A DNA stretch of 64,000 nt from Cynocephalus volans (Eukaryota > Chordata > Mammalia > Dermoptera > Cynocephalidae). The position numbers were made by a program, and so were the translations under genes. This document shows, piece by piece, positions 47,554-60,059 of the stretch; position 1 is the stretch's first letter, and each line of letters opens with the position of its first letter. The notes under the pieces were generated by a model, which saw nothing but the letters and a program-made list of their open reading frames with translations, did no database searches and had not been told where the DNA came from. Where the stretch lies: contig NC_084470.1 in the NCBI RefSeq assembly GCF_027409185.1, positions 37,995,001-38,059,000 of the forward strand. The letters are read 5' to 3'.

Positions 47554-50500
47554 CTGCAAAAAATAATAAACTTTATATTAAAGTCGTATATAGTATCAAA
47601 TCAATGTTGAATTTTATTGATATTGAGTTAAAAATTCTACAAATGCTACACTGTTAATGCTACACCTTCAGGGTGGTGGGGTTATTTTAGATTATCTGCA
47701 AAATTACCTATAAAAACATATTTCCTATAAAAGTTTAAAATTTTCTAACAAAGCACAATAAAATCTTCAGAAGGAATGGTATATTCAGTCCCTATTTATC
47801 CAGGAATCTGATGAAAAATTAACTGCTTTCCTCAGGAACTAAGTTACAAAATGAGAAGACACCACATCTTAAAATTCATCGAGTGGAAATAGAGTTTTAT
47901 TACTGCATCTTGTCAGAGTTTCATACTGAAACCCAAAGTACATATCACTTATGAAAAATGTTTTACAGTTGTAATAAATAGGCTAAGGTACATTCACTAA
48001 GAATAAATTCTTAATAAAAATTCTCTAAAGCAAGAATACTCATGTGAGGACTCAGAAAGTTCATTTAAGAATTTAAGAGTTGGTGAGTTAGAACAAATTT
48101 GCCAGGCTTTTCTGAAATTTTGTTCATAAGGCCTTTTTTCACAGAAACAGCTGTGATGAAAAATCCTCTTATGCTAATACTGAATTTCAAAATACAATGC
48201 TTTAATAAAAAATTATTTTAGGGCCGACCCCATGGCTCACTCAGGAGAGTGTGGTGCGGGGAGCGCAACGGCGCGCCGTGGGTTCGGATCCTATATAGGG
48301 ATGGCCGGTGCGCTCACTGGCTGAGCGCGGTGCGAGCGAAACCAAACCAAGGGTTGCGATCCCCTTACCGGTCACAAAAAAGACAAAAAAAAAAAAAAAT
48401 TATTTTAGGTGACATTGCCTGTAAAATTTTAAAAATATTAATAGCCATTAAATAAAATTGCATCTAAATTGTTTAAGGCACTCAGTTGTTTTAAAAACGA
48501 CTGAGTTAACCATGACGCTCCATCAAGCAAAAAGTTCCCTTTTGGTAACCAAAAAGAAAAAAAACAAAATAGCTTAACAATTTAATCAAAAATTTTAAGT
48601 AAAGCAATGTATATATACAAAGTAAAGTTTAAGTATACTTTAGAAATAAAAAGGTAAAGATTAAAATTGCAAAGCATGATGCTTCATAATATAAACAAAA
48701 CTAAAAATTCAATTAAGCAACATTAGCCAAATAAAGAACACTGTTGTTGAGTTGACAGATGATTAATAAGTACCCAGATAACTTATGACAAATTAATAAT
48801 TCTATAGCTTAAAAAATTCTTCATGAAACAGTGTCTTGCTATGGAGTTTTTAAGTTGTTAGACTACTATAAACATATTATTAGGGTATCATAAAATCCTG
48901 TTTAGACCCACACTTTTGAAGTCTATTTGATCTAGTTTTTGATAACACCCAAAGTACTGTTAATGAGTGCTCTATGAATACGTGTATATATCATTGTTAA
49001 CAGGAATATGACTATGGACACTTCCAGAAATCAAGAAAAATAAACTCAAGTTCTAATAACAGAATTCCATTATGTTTTAGAAAAAACTTTTGTCTTCTAA
49101 CTAGCTGCTTTATAATTCTCTCTTCTTCAATTCTATATTATAGGACTCTTTTGTAAGAGCAGCTCTTTTTGTTACCTGAATTCCCCCTAAAGTGTACACA
49201 TGGCCAAGATGCTGAGAAAATTTTGATGGTGACAATGCAATTACTGAAACCAAGTTAGATTTTACCCATGAATTCTACATCCACCAGAAGGGCATTCTCA
49301 AACTGTAGATACCTTTATCTTTTGAAACTAAGCACTAAATTCGTTAGCTAACTAGTTAATTTTTTTTAAAGATATAATTTAAACCAAGAGATACAGAAGG
49401 GCAAGTAGTATATAAGCCATAATTTGGGAGTTAACAACATAATAAAACACATTGAGAGGAAAACAAAGTGCTTCAATCATCTTAATTCTAAATGTTCCTC
49501 TCATTTTGTCCTACCCCATTTTTTTCAGGTGATGAATAAGCCTATTATCATAATATGTAATTTCTATGCCATATAATTTCTTCTAATTATACTTGCTTTA
49601 ATATATGGCGTTTATTGACTTTGAAATTGAAAAAAGCTTAAATAATGTAAACAAAAGCAAAATGCAATGTAGTTTAATGAAAAATATGAACATTATGGTT
49701 GAGAACTCATAAGTGTAGGGAAGTTTAAAATTTCAGTTCAAGATAATCACCTAGTCACAGTTTTTTAAAGATGTTAACATTATCAGTATCATATATACAC
49801 AATTAAATATTAAAAAATCATTTGAAATTTTCTTTTTTCTACATTTCTGTTCTCAATCACAATGTTGAACTGCCTTTTTAAATTTTTCTTTTAGTTATAC
49901 ACAACATCAAGAAACTAACTTGGGGGAATTTCAAAGTTTCAGTGAATTCATATTACTACTTTATGATCTGAAATGGACAACTTATTTAATAAAACATCAG
50001 AGTTTTAATCTGAAGTTCCAAGATTTAAATGTCTGGCCAAAAATCTAAGCACAGGGCAGAGCACATACTTGGTGCTTGATACATACTATAATAATAAACA
50101 TTTTTTCTCCAGTGTTCCCAGCTTTAACCAAAACCAGATCAAGTGAGTGGCAACTGTATGCCATATTTTGACCACAGACTGAACAGTGCAAAATTATTTG
50201 AGTGCTATCAGTCTGGTTCCCAGATAGTGTACATGCACCTCACAAAAACCACCACCACAAATTACACCCTTTTGATGGCAGGCTCAGAAAAAAAGTCCAA
50301 GGTGACTGAGCTACCTTCTCACACCTGGAGTCATTTCTCCAGGCCCTGGTTGAGTCATATGGGCAAAGTGCTTTGTGGTGGGTGGGCACTGCAAATTCCT
50401 GTACTGTATTCGTTCTGTGGATAAACAGAAGACTTCAGTCTTCAAACAGAGAACTCAGCACCTTTAGCAGTACTAAAGTTAAAATTTAAGGGTTGGGCTT

Positions 50501-50562
50501 TTGTTTGTTTTGGAAGTTGCTTTTAAAAGCTTCTCTGAACGTCTTTTTCTGCAAATGATTAC
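47554..50562 (-). other. TOP2B: TOP2B intron (3.0 kb)
   Basis: GT-AG. One dimeric SINE (48221-48394). The rest is AT-rich with no repeat I can name; 50040-50100 has a faint MIR-like phrase (agcacatacttggtgcttga). Confidence 0.75.
48221..48394 (+). mobile_element. Dimeric tRNA-like SINE (colugo CYN-type)
   Basis: First unit gggccgaccccatggctcac, B box gggttcggatcc; second unit gcgctcactggctgagcgcg to gggttgcgatcccc; then an A-rich tail. Perfect 13-bp duplication aaaaattatttta on each side (48208-48220 and 48395-48407). It lies opposite to TOP2B transcription. Confidence 0.88.
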
Positions 50563-50654
50563 CTTTTCTTGTGCTTCTTTCCAGGCTTTCACTGGGTCAG
50601 ATTCATAACCTCTCTGGACTAACATTTGAATCAAATCTTTCTTTGACCTATTCT
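50563..50654 (-). CDS. TOP2B: TOP2B coding exon: C-gate coiled coil
   Basis: 92 nt. NRSKKDLIQMLVQRGYESDP then VKAWKEAQEK. Donor gtaatc, acceptor cacatag; two bases complete Glu with the previous exon. Confidence 0.96.
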
Positions 50655-50800
50655 CTATGTGAGGGAAAAATAAAGTTAGGATCAAGAAAAGAGATTCAAT
50701 TTGTATTTGTTTATATTCTACTCATAAAAAATGTCTTCTATTTAATAAAGTTTTTTTCCATTTTAACTAATGTTCCAAATTTTTAAAGGTTGCATCTTAC

Positions 50801-50996
50801 CTATAGTAATTTTCCCTTGTATCTTTTCTAAAATGAAACGGGCTTGATTGTTAAGTTTTGTAGATTCTGCTCCCAACATTCCTACAAGCCACTCCTTACG
50901 TAGACCATAATAGCTTAATCGTAAATCAAAGAATTCTTTCAGAATGTCTTGCACAGTTTCATACTTCTTCAGACATCCCATATGATCAAAGAGTAC
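50801..50996 (-). CDS. TOP2B: TOP2B coding exon: tower end and coiled coil
   Basis: 196 nt. VLFDHMGCLKKYETVQDILK, EFFDLRLSYYGLRKEWLVGM, then LGAESTKLNNQARFILEKIQ. The outgoing long helix of the coiled-coil arm. Donor gtaaga, acceptor tttcttag. Confidence 0.97.
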
Positions 50997-51988
50997 CTAA
51001 GAAAAATGCAAAGTTTTTGTAGATTACATAAACCTGTACTGGCATTTTAACTTACACGGCATCTACAGTATTGAAAATAATGATAATACAGTTATATAAA
51101 AACATACTACCTCTAAAAGCCATTAAACAGAACCAAAACTATTAAGCACATTTCTATAAATATTCCATTGGTGACTTCAAGAAACTTATAAATTTAATTC
51201 TCAAAACCATAAAAATATTTAAAATAGAAATAATTTTGAGAGATAAAAATAGGTCCTTTAAAAAAGGGGGTTCTTATTAAAAGTAGCTATAAAATCACCT
51301 AAGAAAAACATCTTTTCCCCAACTAAAAACATACATATTCTATATCTAAGCTTAAAAAGGATAGACTTAAAATTCTCCCTTCCCCATATACTCAATGGAT
51401 ATGCATTTGCCCTTCCTTACCTCTCTCTTTTATAATTACTTGTGCTATAATTCAGTCACTCAAACTCCTTTTCTACCCTTTTTCTCCTTCTTCCATCAGC
51501 CTTTCCTAGCAGATTATGGCACTTTTCCCCAGCTACTGTGCTATGGCTGAATTTTTTTCTTTCACTGTTTTTTAAATCTAAAAACTAATTTAAAATACAA
51601 CTTGGGTAATGATGCATATTAATTTTCTACCTTCCTCCCCAATTATATATAAATAAAAATATACAAGTTTAATGAAACAGATTAGAGTTATGAGGAAGTA
51701 GACACCCTATAGTTAAAATGCTAATGGAGATGGGCATAAGGCACATGAAAACCTTGCAACAATCACTCTCATAACTTTTAATCAGTGAGTCTGAAGGTGA
51801 CAGACTTCGGAGGAAGGGTAGTGAATAATAGTAAAGAAAAGGAATGTATCCCTGGATTCTTCAGCAAATATGCAGGGGGGAAAATGCACTCAGGCATGCT
51901 ATAGCCACTCCCATCGTGAAGGCAACTACAATAATCCAACTTATGCCATGCAAGAAATTTTAAGTTAATAGTAAATCTAATAAATTAC
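50997..51988 (-). other. TOP2B: TOP2B intron (1.0 kb)
   Basis: GT-AG. No identifiable element; AT-rich. Confidence 0.8.
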
Positions 51989-52189
51989 CATGGAATTACA
52001 AGTAAGAGTAGTTTGAAGTTTAAAAACTTTATGCAGTCCAGCAGCTTCTGCTTGTGCTAGTTTCTCTTCAGTCATTTTCACCACAAATTTCACAGTTGTA
52101 TCAGTATGATATTCTTTATAATCAGAAATTAATGCTGGTGTTTTGTCTGTTCCATTTAGCATAGGTTCTAAAACCTGTTCTTTGTATAC
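51989..52189 (-). CDS. TOP2B: TOP2B coding exon: tower domain
   Basis: 201 nt, 67 codons, phase 0. VYKEQVLEPMLNGTDKTPAL, SDYKEYHTDTTVKFVVKMTE, then AAGLHKVFKLQTTLTCNSM. The tower beta-sheet that supports the bent DNA. Donor gtaatt, acceptor tttatag. Confidence 0.97.
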
Positions 52190-52826
52190 CTATAAAAGAT
52201 TTTTAAATAATTAATTCTTTTCATGATATACTCTCATGTTCTCATACTACAAGACATACAATCTTTTAAAAATTCTCAGTTCCTGTTGGGGAAAAAAAGG
52301 AAACCTCCATCTCTATCGTCTCCTGCCCAATCACTATAGAAGATAGTATATGGGGATTTTGGTGCTGAGAAAAGACATACAATGTAATGGTTCTGATCTG
52401 CATCATACTCCAAAAGGCAAGATAAAGGCTGAAAGTATGAAAAGGATAACATCAACTAGAACTGACAAGAGATGACATGTACGCTTTTAAATATGTAATA
52501 GCTGATACTAATTGACATAAATATACTGACCATATTTATAAGGATTCAAAACACTATTTCTTACTCTACTCCTTTCACTTTAAGATAAATACAAAGATAA
52601 TGGTCTCTTAAAAAATCACTCACCTAACATAAGTCAAAAAGTTTAAAACTTTTAAGTTACTATTTGAATATTCAAAGCACAAATTCAATTGAATGGATAA
52701 AAAATGTATACAGGAAATTTTAAACCCTACACAGACTTATGGCAAACAAAGATGGAATCATACTTACCAGAAAAAATTGCTTAATGCAATACCCTTCTCA
52801 CAGGCAGCTCACGTATTTATACTAAC
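52190..52826 (-). other. TOP2B: TOP2B intron (0.6 kb)
   Basis: GT-AG. Nothing recognised. Confidence 0.8.
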
Positions 52827-52961
52827 CTGTGTCCAAGTTCTAACTGGAAGCTCTGTAATTTCTACTGTGTTCCTATCCACCACAAATATTTCACCACTGA
52901 CTGCATACTGGTTTTGACCAAGTTCTTGGATTGTGCCTTTGAAGTTTTTATAGTTTGGAAG
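52827..52961 (-). CDS. TOP2B: TOP2B coding exon: tower domain
   Basis: 135 nt, 45 codons, phase 0. LPNYKNFKGTIQELGQNQYA then GEIFVVDRNTVEITELPVRT ending WTQ. Donor gttagt, acceptor ctctgcag. The ITELPVRTWTQ segment is conserved in all eukaryotic topoisomerase II. Confidence 0.97.
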
Positions 52962-54534
52962 CTGCAGAGAAAAATGGAAATAACTTAAAGCCCTGAATTC
53001 TCTCTTGAATGCCAGTACCACATTTGAATGCCCGTTAGTCTATCGTCTACTGATCCTGTCAGATTAACATGACTGAAACTGAACCCTTCATCCTCAATTG
53101 TCTCTCTCCCAAACAATCACTCAATCTTGAATTCATAGCTTATGTTAATATAATCTGAACATTCCCCAATCTCAAAATCTTAGCATCACCTTTCCTACTA
53201 GTTCTAGAACTGTACTGTTTTTCAGCCTATTGCCTCCATACCCCCTTCTCCCCTAGATTAATATCCCTTAAATTCAAACTCCTTGAGCCTTACATTGAAA
53301 GCTGTCCAGTCTTCCCAATCTTTCTACTTTTTCCCAACAATTTGCCTTGCAGAACCACCACTCTTCTCCCACATTTTGCTTGAATATTTTAAATATTCTG
53401 ACTTTCACTCTCTACCACCAGCCCTGACACATACTCAGCCTACCCCAATTCCATTCATCAATGTAAATCTTACTCATCCTTCCCAACTGAATCAAAGGTG
53501 ATCTCTCCCTCTTCTGAAATTCTTATTTGTTATCACTAAGAAATTAGGCATCTGGCACTGGACATTACTTCTGGCATACTGTGCAACCATTAATTCTTTT
53601 GAAACTGTAAACTTCAAGCCCTGATGTCTTGACAACAGATTAACTCACCACTTAACACAGTGTCATACATAAAGTAGGCATACCTGAAGCATGTACTGAT
53701 CAAATTCACTAGCTTAACACTCTAAAATGTATCAAAAACAGTATAAAAGAAACACCATAATCATAAGAAGTCTGATGCTTATGTTAGAAATATTTTAAAG
53801 TATTTAAGGGAAAAAGCAGAATATAAATTATATTCATAATAATCTAATTTTTATTTTAAAATACAAAAATAAAATAAAAATTGGAAAGAAATACATCAAA
53901 ATATTAAGTTTGTTTCTATATGGTGGGCTTATGAAATTTTTTTCCCTCTTTTCTTCTCTATATTTTCTATAATAAGCATTATCATTTTTGTAATAAAAAT
54001 ACTTTTCTTTAAGCGTTATCATAAGGGAAATTTCCAGATAACTTTAAATCATGTAGAAGAGGGGAGAGATTTTTCTTGGAGGAGGTTTAGAGGAAGAAGT
54101 GAATACAGTGAATGATGTAAGAAAAGAGCAAAGACAAAAAATATGTCATTAAAATACATACAATGTGTTCTCAAGCATCCTTACAGTCCTATTAAGACAT
54201 GGTAGTTTGAAAACAAAAACATAAAGTTACATATAATTTTATCATAAAAACATTATTCTCTATAGAGTGTAGAGATTTGAAAGATTAGATTATGGGGTAT
54301 TTTTAATTTTCAATAAATAATTTCTCCCCATAAAACTTACCTCCAGGCTCATTCCAAAATTCATAGCTTTTACTGTAAATACATATCAAGTTACACCCTA
54401 ATAAGGTCTTTCTTATGTAAAATATCTTCTAAAATGAAAATGTATCATCACTTTTCTAAAATGACTGGACTTTGTAGTTTATACATTACCATTTGTCAAA
54501 TAAACAATATAAGCAATAAGTTCTAAAGAATTAC
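52962..54534 (-). other. TOP2B: TOP2B intron (1.6 kb)
   Basis: GT-AG. 53060-53700 looks L2-derived. The rest is AT-rich without clear elements. Confidence 0.65.
53060..53700 (+). repeat. L2-type LINE relic
   Basis: gaaactgaacccttcatcct, tcttgaattcatagcttatg, ttaaattcaaactccttgag, ttaacacagtgtcatacata. The C/T-rich order resembles the L2 ORF2 3' part. Identification moderate. Confidence 0.45.
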
Positions 54535-54766
54535 CATAGGATGAGGATCCAAGCCATCTAGCATTCGTCTGACATTGTTCACAATTTCCCTAGCATCATA
54601 GTTGGGTAGTTTACAAGCCCATCCAGTACCAATGCCCTCAGCACCATTTATTAAAACCATGGGAATTATGGGAATATACCACTCAGGCTCTACACGTTGG
54701 TTATCATCATAAAGGAACTTAAGCAGGTTGTCATCCACAGCAGGAAAAAGTAGTCTTGCTAAAGAG
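54535..54766 (-). CDS. TOP2B: TOP2B coding exon: winged helix to tower
   Basis: 232 nt. SLARLLFPAVDDNLLKFLYD, then EPEWYIPIIPMVLINGAEGI and GTGWACKLPNYDAREIVNNV. The IPxVLINGxEGIGTGW motif contains the Ile that wedges into DNA to bend it in type IIA enzymes. Donor gtaatt, acceptor cttttag. Confidence 0.97.
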
Positions 54767-55307
54767 CTAAAAGGAAAAAGAAACTTTTAAAATATGGCTT
54801 TGGGAAATAAAACCTTATTCATAATTAAAGACTTTACATTTTTAAAAAAATCTTTTAAAAAGAGAGCATTTTTTTTATCATTTTGACCACATGCGCTTAA
54901 CAACAGAATTTACATAACTTAATATCAAATGCACATTTCTCTCAGGATAGAATAAAATAGCCCTGTTTTACTTACGTAGCTACTTACCTACTCAAGTTCT
55001 TTAATATTGATAAATAACTGTTTAAAGATTACCTACTACTCTGAATAAAGCACACAATCCATCTTCAGTCTAAAGAAATCTGGGTCAGGAAAAAACCCTT
55101 AAATACATTAGGACTGATTTTACCAATAATTCATAAAAATTAAGGCAAACAAGCTTCACTTTATTTGAGATCAAATAATTTGGAACATACATCAACAGAA
55201 TAACCAGACAATCATATCTCCACACAGCTACAATTCTATTAAACATTTATTTAGTTGATTCCAAAAAACTTCAAATATAACTTTATACCATATCAGCAAA
55301 TGTTTAC
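54767..55307 (-). other. TOP2B: TOP2B intron (0.5 kb)
   Basis: GT-AG. Nothing recognised. Confidence 0.8.
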
Positions 55308-55456
55308 CTTAACATTGTGAAAATATAACGAGGGCTTGCAGCATCTTTGCCACCATGAAGCCGAGTTCCAAACTGACCAATAGGCTGAAGTAAGTTAATA
55401 TTGTTACTTCCCACAAAGTTCTGAGCCAAATTTACAATAGTCATCATCAGAGCTTG
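55308..55456 (-). CDS. TOP2B: TOP2B coding exon: catalytic tyrosine
   Basis: 149 nt. [20 protein letters not shown], then [20 protein letters not shown] and IFTML. The Tyr of SPRY forms the 5'-phosphotyrosine bond with DNA; the Arg before it assists. The QALM segment contains the Gln and Met that contact etoposide in the beta isoform. Intact. Donor gtaaac, acceptor tctgtag. Confidence 0.97.
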
Positions 55457-55657
55457 CTACAGAATAGAAACAGACAAAATATAACATTAATATTCTAAAT
55501 TTTCCATAACTATACCCCAATTTGTATGAAAATCTAACGTCTTGATTCCTTCACATTTCCAAAGACCTTACAAAAGGAAAAATATTTTACTATGTGTAAT
55601 TATCATTCTTCATGCCAGTAATTACAATTCTCAATTGATTCCAGTCTTAGTGCTTAC

Positions 55658-55779
55658 TTCTCCATGATGATAAGCAGACATCTCAGCAACAGATCCAGCC
55701 AACTGGGCAACTTTTACTTCACGTTTATCATTCCTCTTGAAACAGGTAAATAAAACTTTTCGTTGGCCTGGTTTAAAGC
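55658..55779 (-). CDS. TOP2B: TOP2B coding exon: winged-helix domain
   Basis: 122 nt. FKPGQRKVLFTCFKRNDKRE then VKVAQLAGSVAEMSAYHHGE. The winged-helix DNA-gate part preceding the catalytic Tyr exon; only a 201-nt intron lies between them. Donor gtaagc, acceptor aaaatag. Confidence 0.97.
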
Positions 55780-57160
55780 CTATTTTTAAAAAGAACAACA
55801 CTCTTTTAAAAATATTACTTCACGATATAGTTATAACGATTCTTTTAGTGGAAACAACCTTCTACATATTCAGGGGAAAAAAGCAAAGACATACTTTGCT
55901 TTAAAGAATAACTGACTAAAATTCTTACTTGAGATTCTATAACAAAGTGAGTATATCCTAACACATTTTCATGCCATCTTCATCCTTCCAAAAATGAAGT
56001 ACCAATTGAAAGATGACCTTCTGGTCTTAAAGAACTGCCAGTGGCACTAAACTCCTTCCATGGGAGTTTCCAAACACTCATACAACCAAAATGCCAGTTG
56101 TTATCAATGAGCCTGAAAACTATTATTACAGGAATTCAAATCAGGAAAACTTTTATAAAAAAGAGATTTATTGTGGTACTTAAGTTTGAATGGAGGCTTT
56201 AGAATCTCACTAATCTGCATACTCTTTTCAACTTGGCCATTTGCCATGTGACTGAGCAAATTACTAAACCAATAAGTCTCCGTGTCCTCATCAGAGTAAC
56301 AGAAATAATTACCTTATTAATAGAGTTATCATAAAAACTATATGAGATAGTATGAGCAAAGTTATAACCTTTTCAGTATATACTACCATCATCATTATTG
56401 TGGTCCTAGAGCATGGTAAAAACAAGATGATAATAGAATATGGCTACTTCCTTGAGAATTTTATAATCTTAATTGAGGAGGCAAAAGTAACATAGGTAAA
56501 ATAAGAGGCACCCAAAAACTGACATAGAAGTTTAGGCATCTGAGACCAATTTAAACTGGAATTGAAGGGAGGCTAGAACTTGATGGATGTCTAGAACTTT
56601 CTGCCATCAGCTAAAAAACCAAGGAGCACAAAGATCAACAAACTTTCTAGAAGTTATTTAAAAAAAAATTTAAAAAATCCAGAGAGAAGACCCAAATCTA
56701 CTGTAATGAGAAGCAGTTTCTAAACTTTTGTCATTAACCTAAATAAGTTAAAGCATTAGATGTTGGGTGTTGAGGTTTATATTTTTACAGGCGTTTTAAA
56801 ACTTCAGTGTCTGATAAATATTTCAGAAATCATCAAAGTCCCATTTTACTTGTTATTTTAGAAATTCTGCAATCAATTTGTACAAAAGCTTTAAAGATTA
56901 GCCTTAAAGTTAATTTTCCTGAAAAACTTCAAAAAGGGTTTAAAAGTTTCAAATTAAGAAATACTAAAGATTTCAGCCCTACCAAAAGATATCTCAAAAG
57001 CAACATCAAAAAGACTTTTAATAAATTCCTTTGAATTGATTCTAAGATTTCAAATAAGATTTTTAAAATGTATAATAGGGATGGCTTAAAGTACATGAGA
57101 TTAAACTATACTACAATAGCATACAAAAACGAGAAAGATTTTTAAACAAATGTTACTCAC
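55780..57160 (-). other. TOP2B: TOP2B intron (1.4 kb)
   Basis: GT-AG. A MIR relic at about 56180-56400. 56430-56640 is faintly L2-like. Otherwise unremarkable. Confidence 0.65.
56180..56400 (+). repeat. MIR SINE relic
   Basis: tggccatttgccatgtgact then ccaataagtctccgtgtcct and ttattaatagagttatcata: MIR core with its 3' tail. Confidence 0.65.
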
Positions 57161-57275
57161 CATCAACAAGAGATGGTATAGATCTTTCATTGTCTGAGTT
57201 TGAGAAGAGAATCAATTCCTTGTTGATGAAATCATTGTAAGTCAAATGCTTTGTTGCTGTACCATATAAAAATTG
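57161..57275 (-). CDS. TOP2B: TOP2B coding exon: TOPRIM-WHD linker
   Basis: 115 nt. QFLYGTATKHLTYNDFINKE, LILFSNSDNERSIPSLVD. The motif SNxDNxRSIPSLVDGxKPGQRK begins here and crosses into exon 55658. Donor gtgagt, acceptor tctcttag. Confidence 0.96.
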
Positions 57276-57367
57276 CTAAGAGAAAAGTTATACAGCAATA
57301 TTGTCATTATTACTGCACAAATTTTAGTCTCTCTCCTTCCCCCAGATCACCGCTCTTTATGACTAAC

Positions 57368-57460
57368 CTCTGGTAAGCCATGTAACCTACGCTGTCTCCG
57401 ATCTTCCATAAAATTTGTTAACCATTCTTTTCTGTCATCAATCTTCTTCTTACTGAATGC
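57368..57460 (-). CDS. TOP2B: TOP2B coding exon: core linker
   Basis: 93 nt, 31 codons, phase 0. AFSKKKIDDRKEWLTNFMED then RRQRRLHGLPE, the FSKKKxDxRKxWL motif of the cleavage core. Donor gttagt, acceptor tttttcag. Confidence 0.96.
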
Positions 57461-57776
57461 CTGAAAAATTCCAGGTAATTACTTAACACATTAAGAATAA
57501 AATAAACTGCATTATAAAATTAAATTTATAAATGGCAAATAGGTAATTATTAATTTCTGGAAAATTAAGGTTTTTTCCAATGTTTTTATCAAAAATACTT
57601 GAACTGAGGTCTTTCAATTAAAGAAGTATGAAAGCAGGGCATAATGTGGGGGAAAAAATAAAATTACTTTGGGCATTAGAATATCGAATGAGACACAGAA
57701 AACCAGAACTAAGAGGAAAGGTTTGGCACGCAGGGGGAATGGCTAACAAAAGATTTTTAAAAATTAACTTAGTTAC
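57461..57776 (-). other. TOP2B: TOP2B intron (316 nt)
   Basis: GT-AG. Short, AT-rich, nothing recognised. Confidence 0.85.
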
Positions 57777-57886
57777 CAAGGTAATGGCAGCATCATCTTC
57801 AGGACCAGCATATCTAAACAAGATGCGATGCCTTTCCATATCAGCAAAATACTCCTTTGCTTCTTTAGCTGTACTGGTACCCAATC
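57777..57886 (-). CDS. TOP2B: TOP2B coding exon: after TOPRIM
   Basis: 110 nt. LGTSTAKEAKEYFADMERHR then ILFRYAGPEDDAAITL. KGLGTST is the conserved motif that follows the TOPRIM fold. Donor gtaact, acceptor tgtgcag. Confidence 0.96.
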
Positions 57887-58803
57887 CTGCACAATTTTAA
57901 AAATAAAAGTGAGTCATGAACATCGATGTCTACTTAAAACCATCAGGTGAAATGCTGTTGGGGAAAGTTACAAAAGATGAATCAAGCTTACAACACCTAT
58001 AACAAGTGAATCAATCTTAATAGACAAAGACAAACCAGATATTACATGCCTCCTGACATAAGTACACAATGTCACCTATCAAATGTTTATGCCAAACAAA
58101 TCTAACTCAAATCTGATCCTGCCTCTCTGATCTACCTACCATTTAACAGAAAATAAAGGGCAGAGGAAGATGCTACATATTAAATAAAACTATAGGGATA
58201 CAATTAGCAAAATCCATAATGTGGGAAATTACACAGGACAAACAACCTAACCTTTTTAATACATAAATTGCAAGAATATTTATGAAAAGAGAAACAATAA
58301 AGATTTAAGAGACAGATCAAGCAAATGCAATATGTGGACCCAGTTTGAATCTTGTCTTCAAAAAAAAAAAAAGTATAAAAATATTTTTAATATAATATAA
58401 TCAGGGGAATTTTAACACTGACTGGATATTTAAGCATTTAAAAAAAGATATGGTAATGGTACTACGGATCATTTTAAAAAATTATTTTAGAGATACATAC
58501 TAAAGTAGTTAAAGATGAAATACTATAATGTCAGGTTATTATTCCGAACTAATGGGGTGGCAATGAGAGGGTTTATATGAAACAAGACTGTCTATTGCAA
58601 TAGTGATTGTTAAAGTACACAAGGAGTCCATTATACTACTATGAATTTTTATGAAATTTTCTATAATATTTTTTTTAAATCAGCAATAGTTGTTCTTGAG
58701 GTCTAAAAGAGACAAACCTTCAAAATAGTTTTATATTCCTCTTGTAAAAATAAAGTTATATCAGTAGTCACTTCATAAAATTTAAATATTTTAAAATACA
58801 TAC
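57887..58803 (-). other. TOP2B: TOP2B intron (0.9 kb)
   Basis: GT-AG. AT-rich; nothing recognised. Confidence 0.8.
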
Positions 58804-58909
58804 CTTTGTAGTATTTTATTTTCCAGGCTTTCTGGTTTTCTATATGTTTTCTCCACTCATCAAATTCAGGAATACTGTAGAAGGAAAGTTCCTGCTTATT
58901 TTTGCTCGC
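58804..58909 (-). CDS. TOP2B: TOP2B coding exon: TOPRIM domain end
   Basis: 106 nt. ASKNKQELSFYSIPEFDEWR then KHIENQKAWKIKYYK. FYSxPEFxxW is a topoisomerase II signature. Donor gtatgt, acceptor atttaag. A short 80-nt intron separates it from exon 58990. Confidence 0.96.
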
Positions 58910-58989
58910 CTTAAATTAATTAAAAAAAAATTAGTTTTTCTGCTACCCTTGAAGACAACAGTATAAAAATATATTAATGCAAATAGTAC

Positions 58990-59100
58990 CTTTACAATTG
59001 GAGTAATAAATTCTTCAAGAAAACCATGCTTCAAAAGTGATGGCCAATTGTGATGGATGAAATTAATAAGCAGGCCTTTTATGTGAGAACCATCTTGATC
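58990..59100 (-). CDS. TOP2B: TOP2B coding exon: TOPRIM DxDxD motif
   Basis: 111 nt, 37 codons, phase 0. It starts DQDGSHIKGLLINFIHHNWP, so two of the metal-binding acidic residues of TDQDQDG lie here and the first lies at the end of exon 60060. Then SLLKHGFLEEFITPIVK. Donor gtacta, acceptor tatttag. Confidence 0.97.
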
Positions 59101-60059
59101 CTAAATAAATGTTAATAAATAGTCTCATGATAATTTTCTATAATTAGTTATATAACCAAATTTGAAAAAATATGAACGAAGCAAAAAGGCAAAATTCCAT
59201 TCAAATTTTAAACATGTATTTTACAAAACAATAGATATTATGTAGATGATCACAGTGAAGAATTCTTTATTAAAATGCAAATAAGGAATATAGCTAGTGA
59301 TGGACTTTATTCCAGTCATTATAAAAGATATTATCATTGTATCAGTTTTATAGTTTACCCAGATTTCACTAAAAGAATGATTTAAGGATGGAAAATATAT
59401 AACACGGTTACAATGCCACTTCACAGGGCAATAGAAGGGGATATCTATGGAGTACAAGTATTCGTTAGTCCTCTGACATAAAAATTGTGCAAATTCCTGC
59501 TTAAAACTATATAGCAGCTTTTTCTTTCTTTTTTATTTATTTATTTTTTCTGTGGTAGCTGGCCAGTACAGGGATCTAAACCCATGACCTTGGTGTCATA
59601 AGTCTGCGCTCTAACCAACTGAGCTAACAGGCCAGCCCTATAGCAGCTTTTTCAGTTGAGATTTTCTCTGCAAATACTTTTACTTATCATATACAAATAT
59701 TAACCATTGTCCTACCGATTAATCATATGACTAATCTTTCTCAAGAAAGACCATAAATTCCATCATTTCATTCCTACTTATATGTAGGCTTCATTGCTAT
59801 AATATTACACTGTGTTCTACTCTTCTCATATTTATTGTACTTAAAAATATCTTTAAATAACCAATAAGACTGTTACCCAAAAAATTAGATAATGTGAAAT
59901 GTGCTTCACACACGTTTCCATTAAACAATGTGTTTTCTTACCCTTGATGTACAATCACTTTCACTTATACTGTCATGGAGTAAGTCTCATGAAACAAATA
60001 TCAAAAGGACAATCTGAAGAAGATATGAATTTTAAATATGTGATAACTTTCAAACCAAC
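59101..60059 (-). other. TOP2B: TOP2B intron (1.0 kb)
   Basis: GT-AG. Contains a monomeric tRNA-like SINE (59525-59638); otherwise AT-rich and unassigned. Confidence 0.8.
59525..59638 (-). mobile_element. Monomeric tRNA-Ile-derived SINE
   Basis: Read on the minus strand: ggcctgttagctcagttggt, then tagagcgcagacttatgaca, ccaaggtcatgggtttagat and ccctgtactggcca, a clear tRNA-Ile-like body with A and B boxes. It is followed by an AAAT-rich tail. Flanked by a 15-bp duplication (tatagcagctttttc; 59510-59524 and 59639-59653). A SINE, not a tRNA gene: mismatched acceptor stem, tail and duplication. Confidence 0.88.

Noticed and set aside
59525..59638. tRNA-Ile gene on the minus strand
   Set aside because: The tRNA-like body is real, but it has an AAAT-rich tail and a 15-bp target-site duplication and an imperfect acceptor stem: a retroposed SINE.
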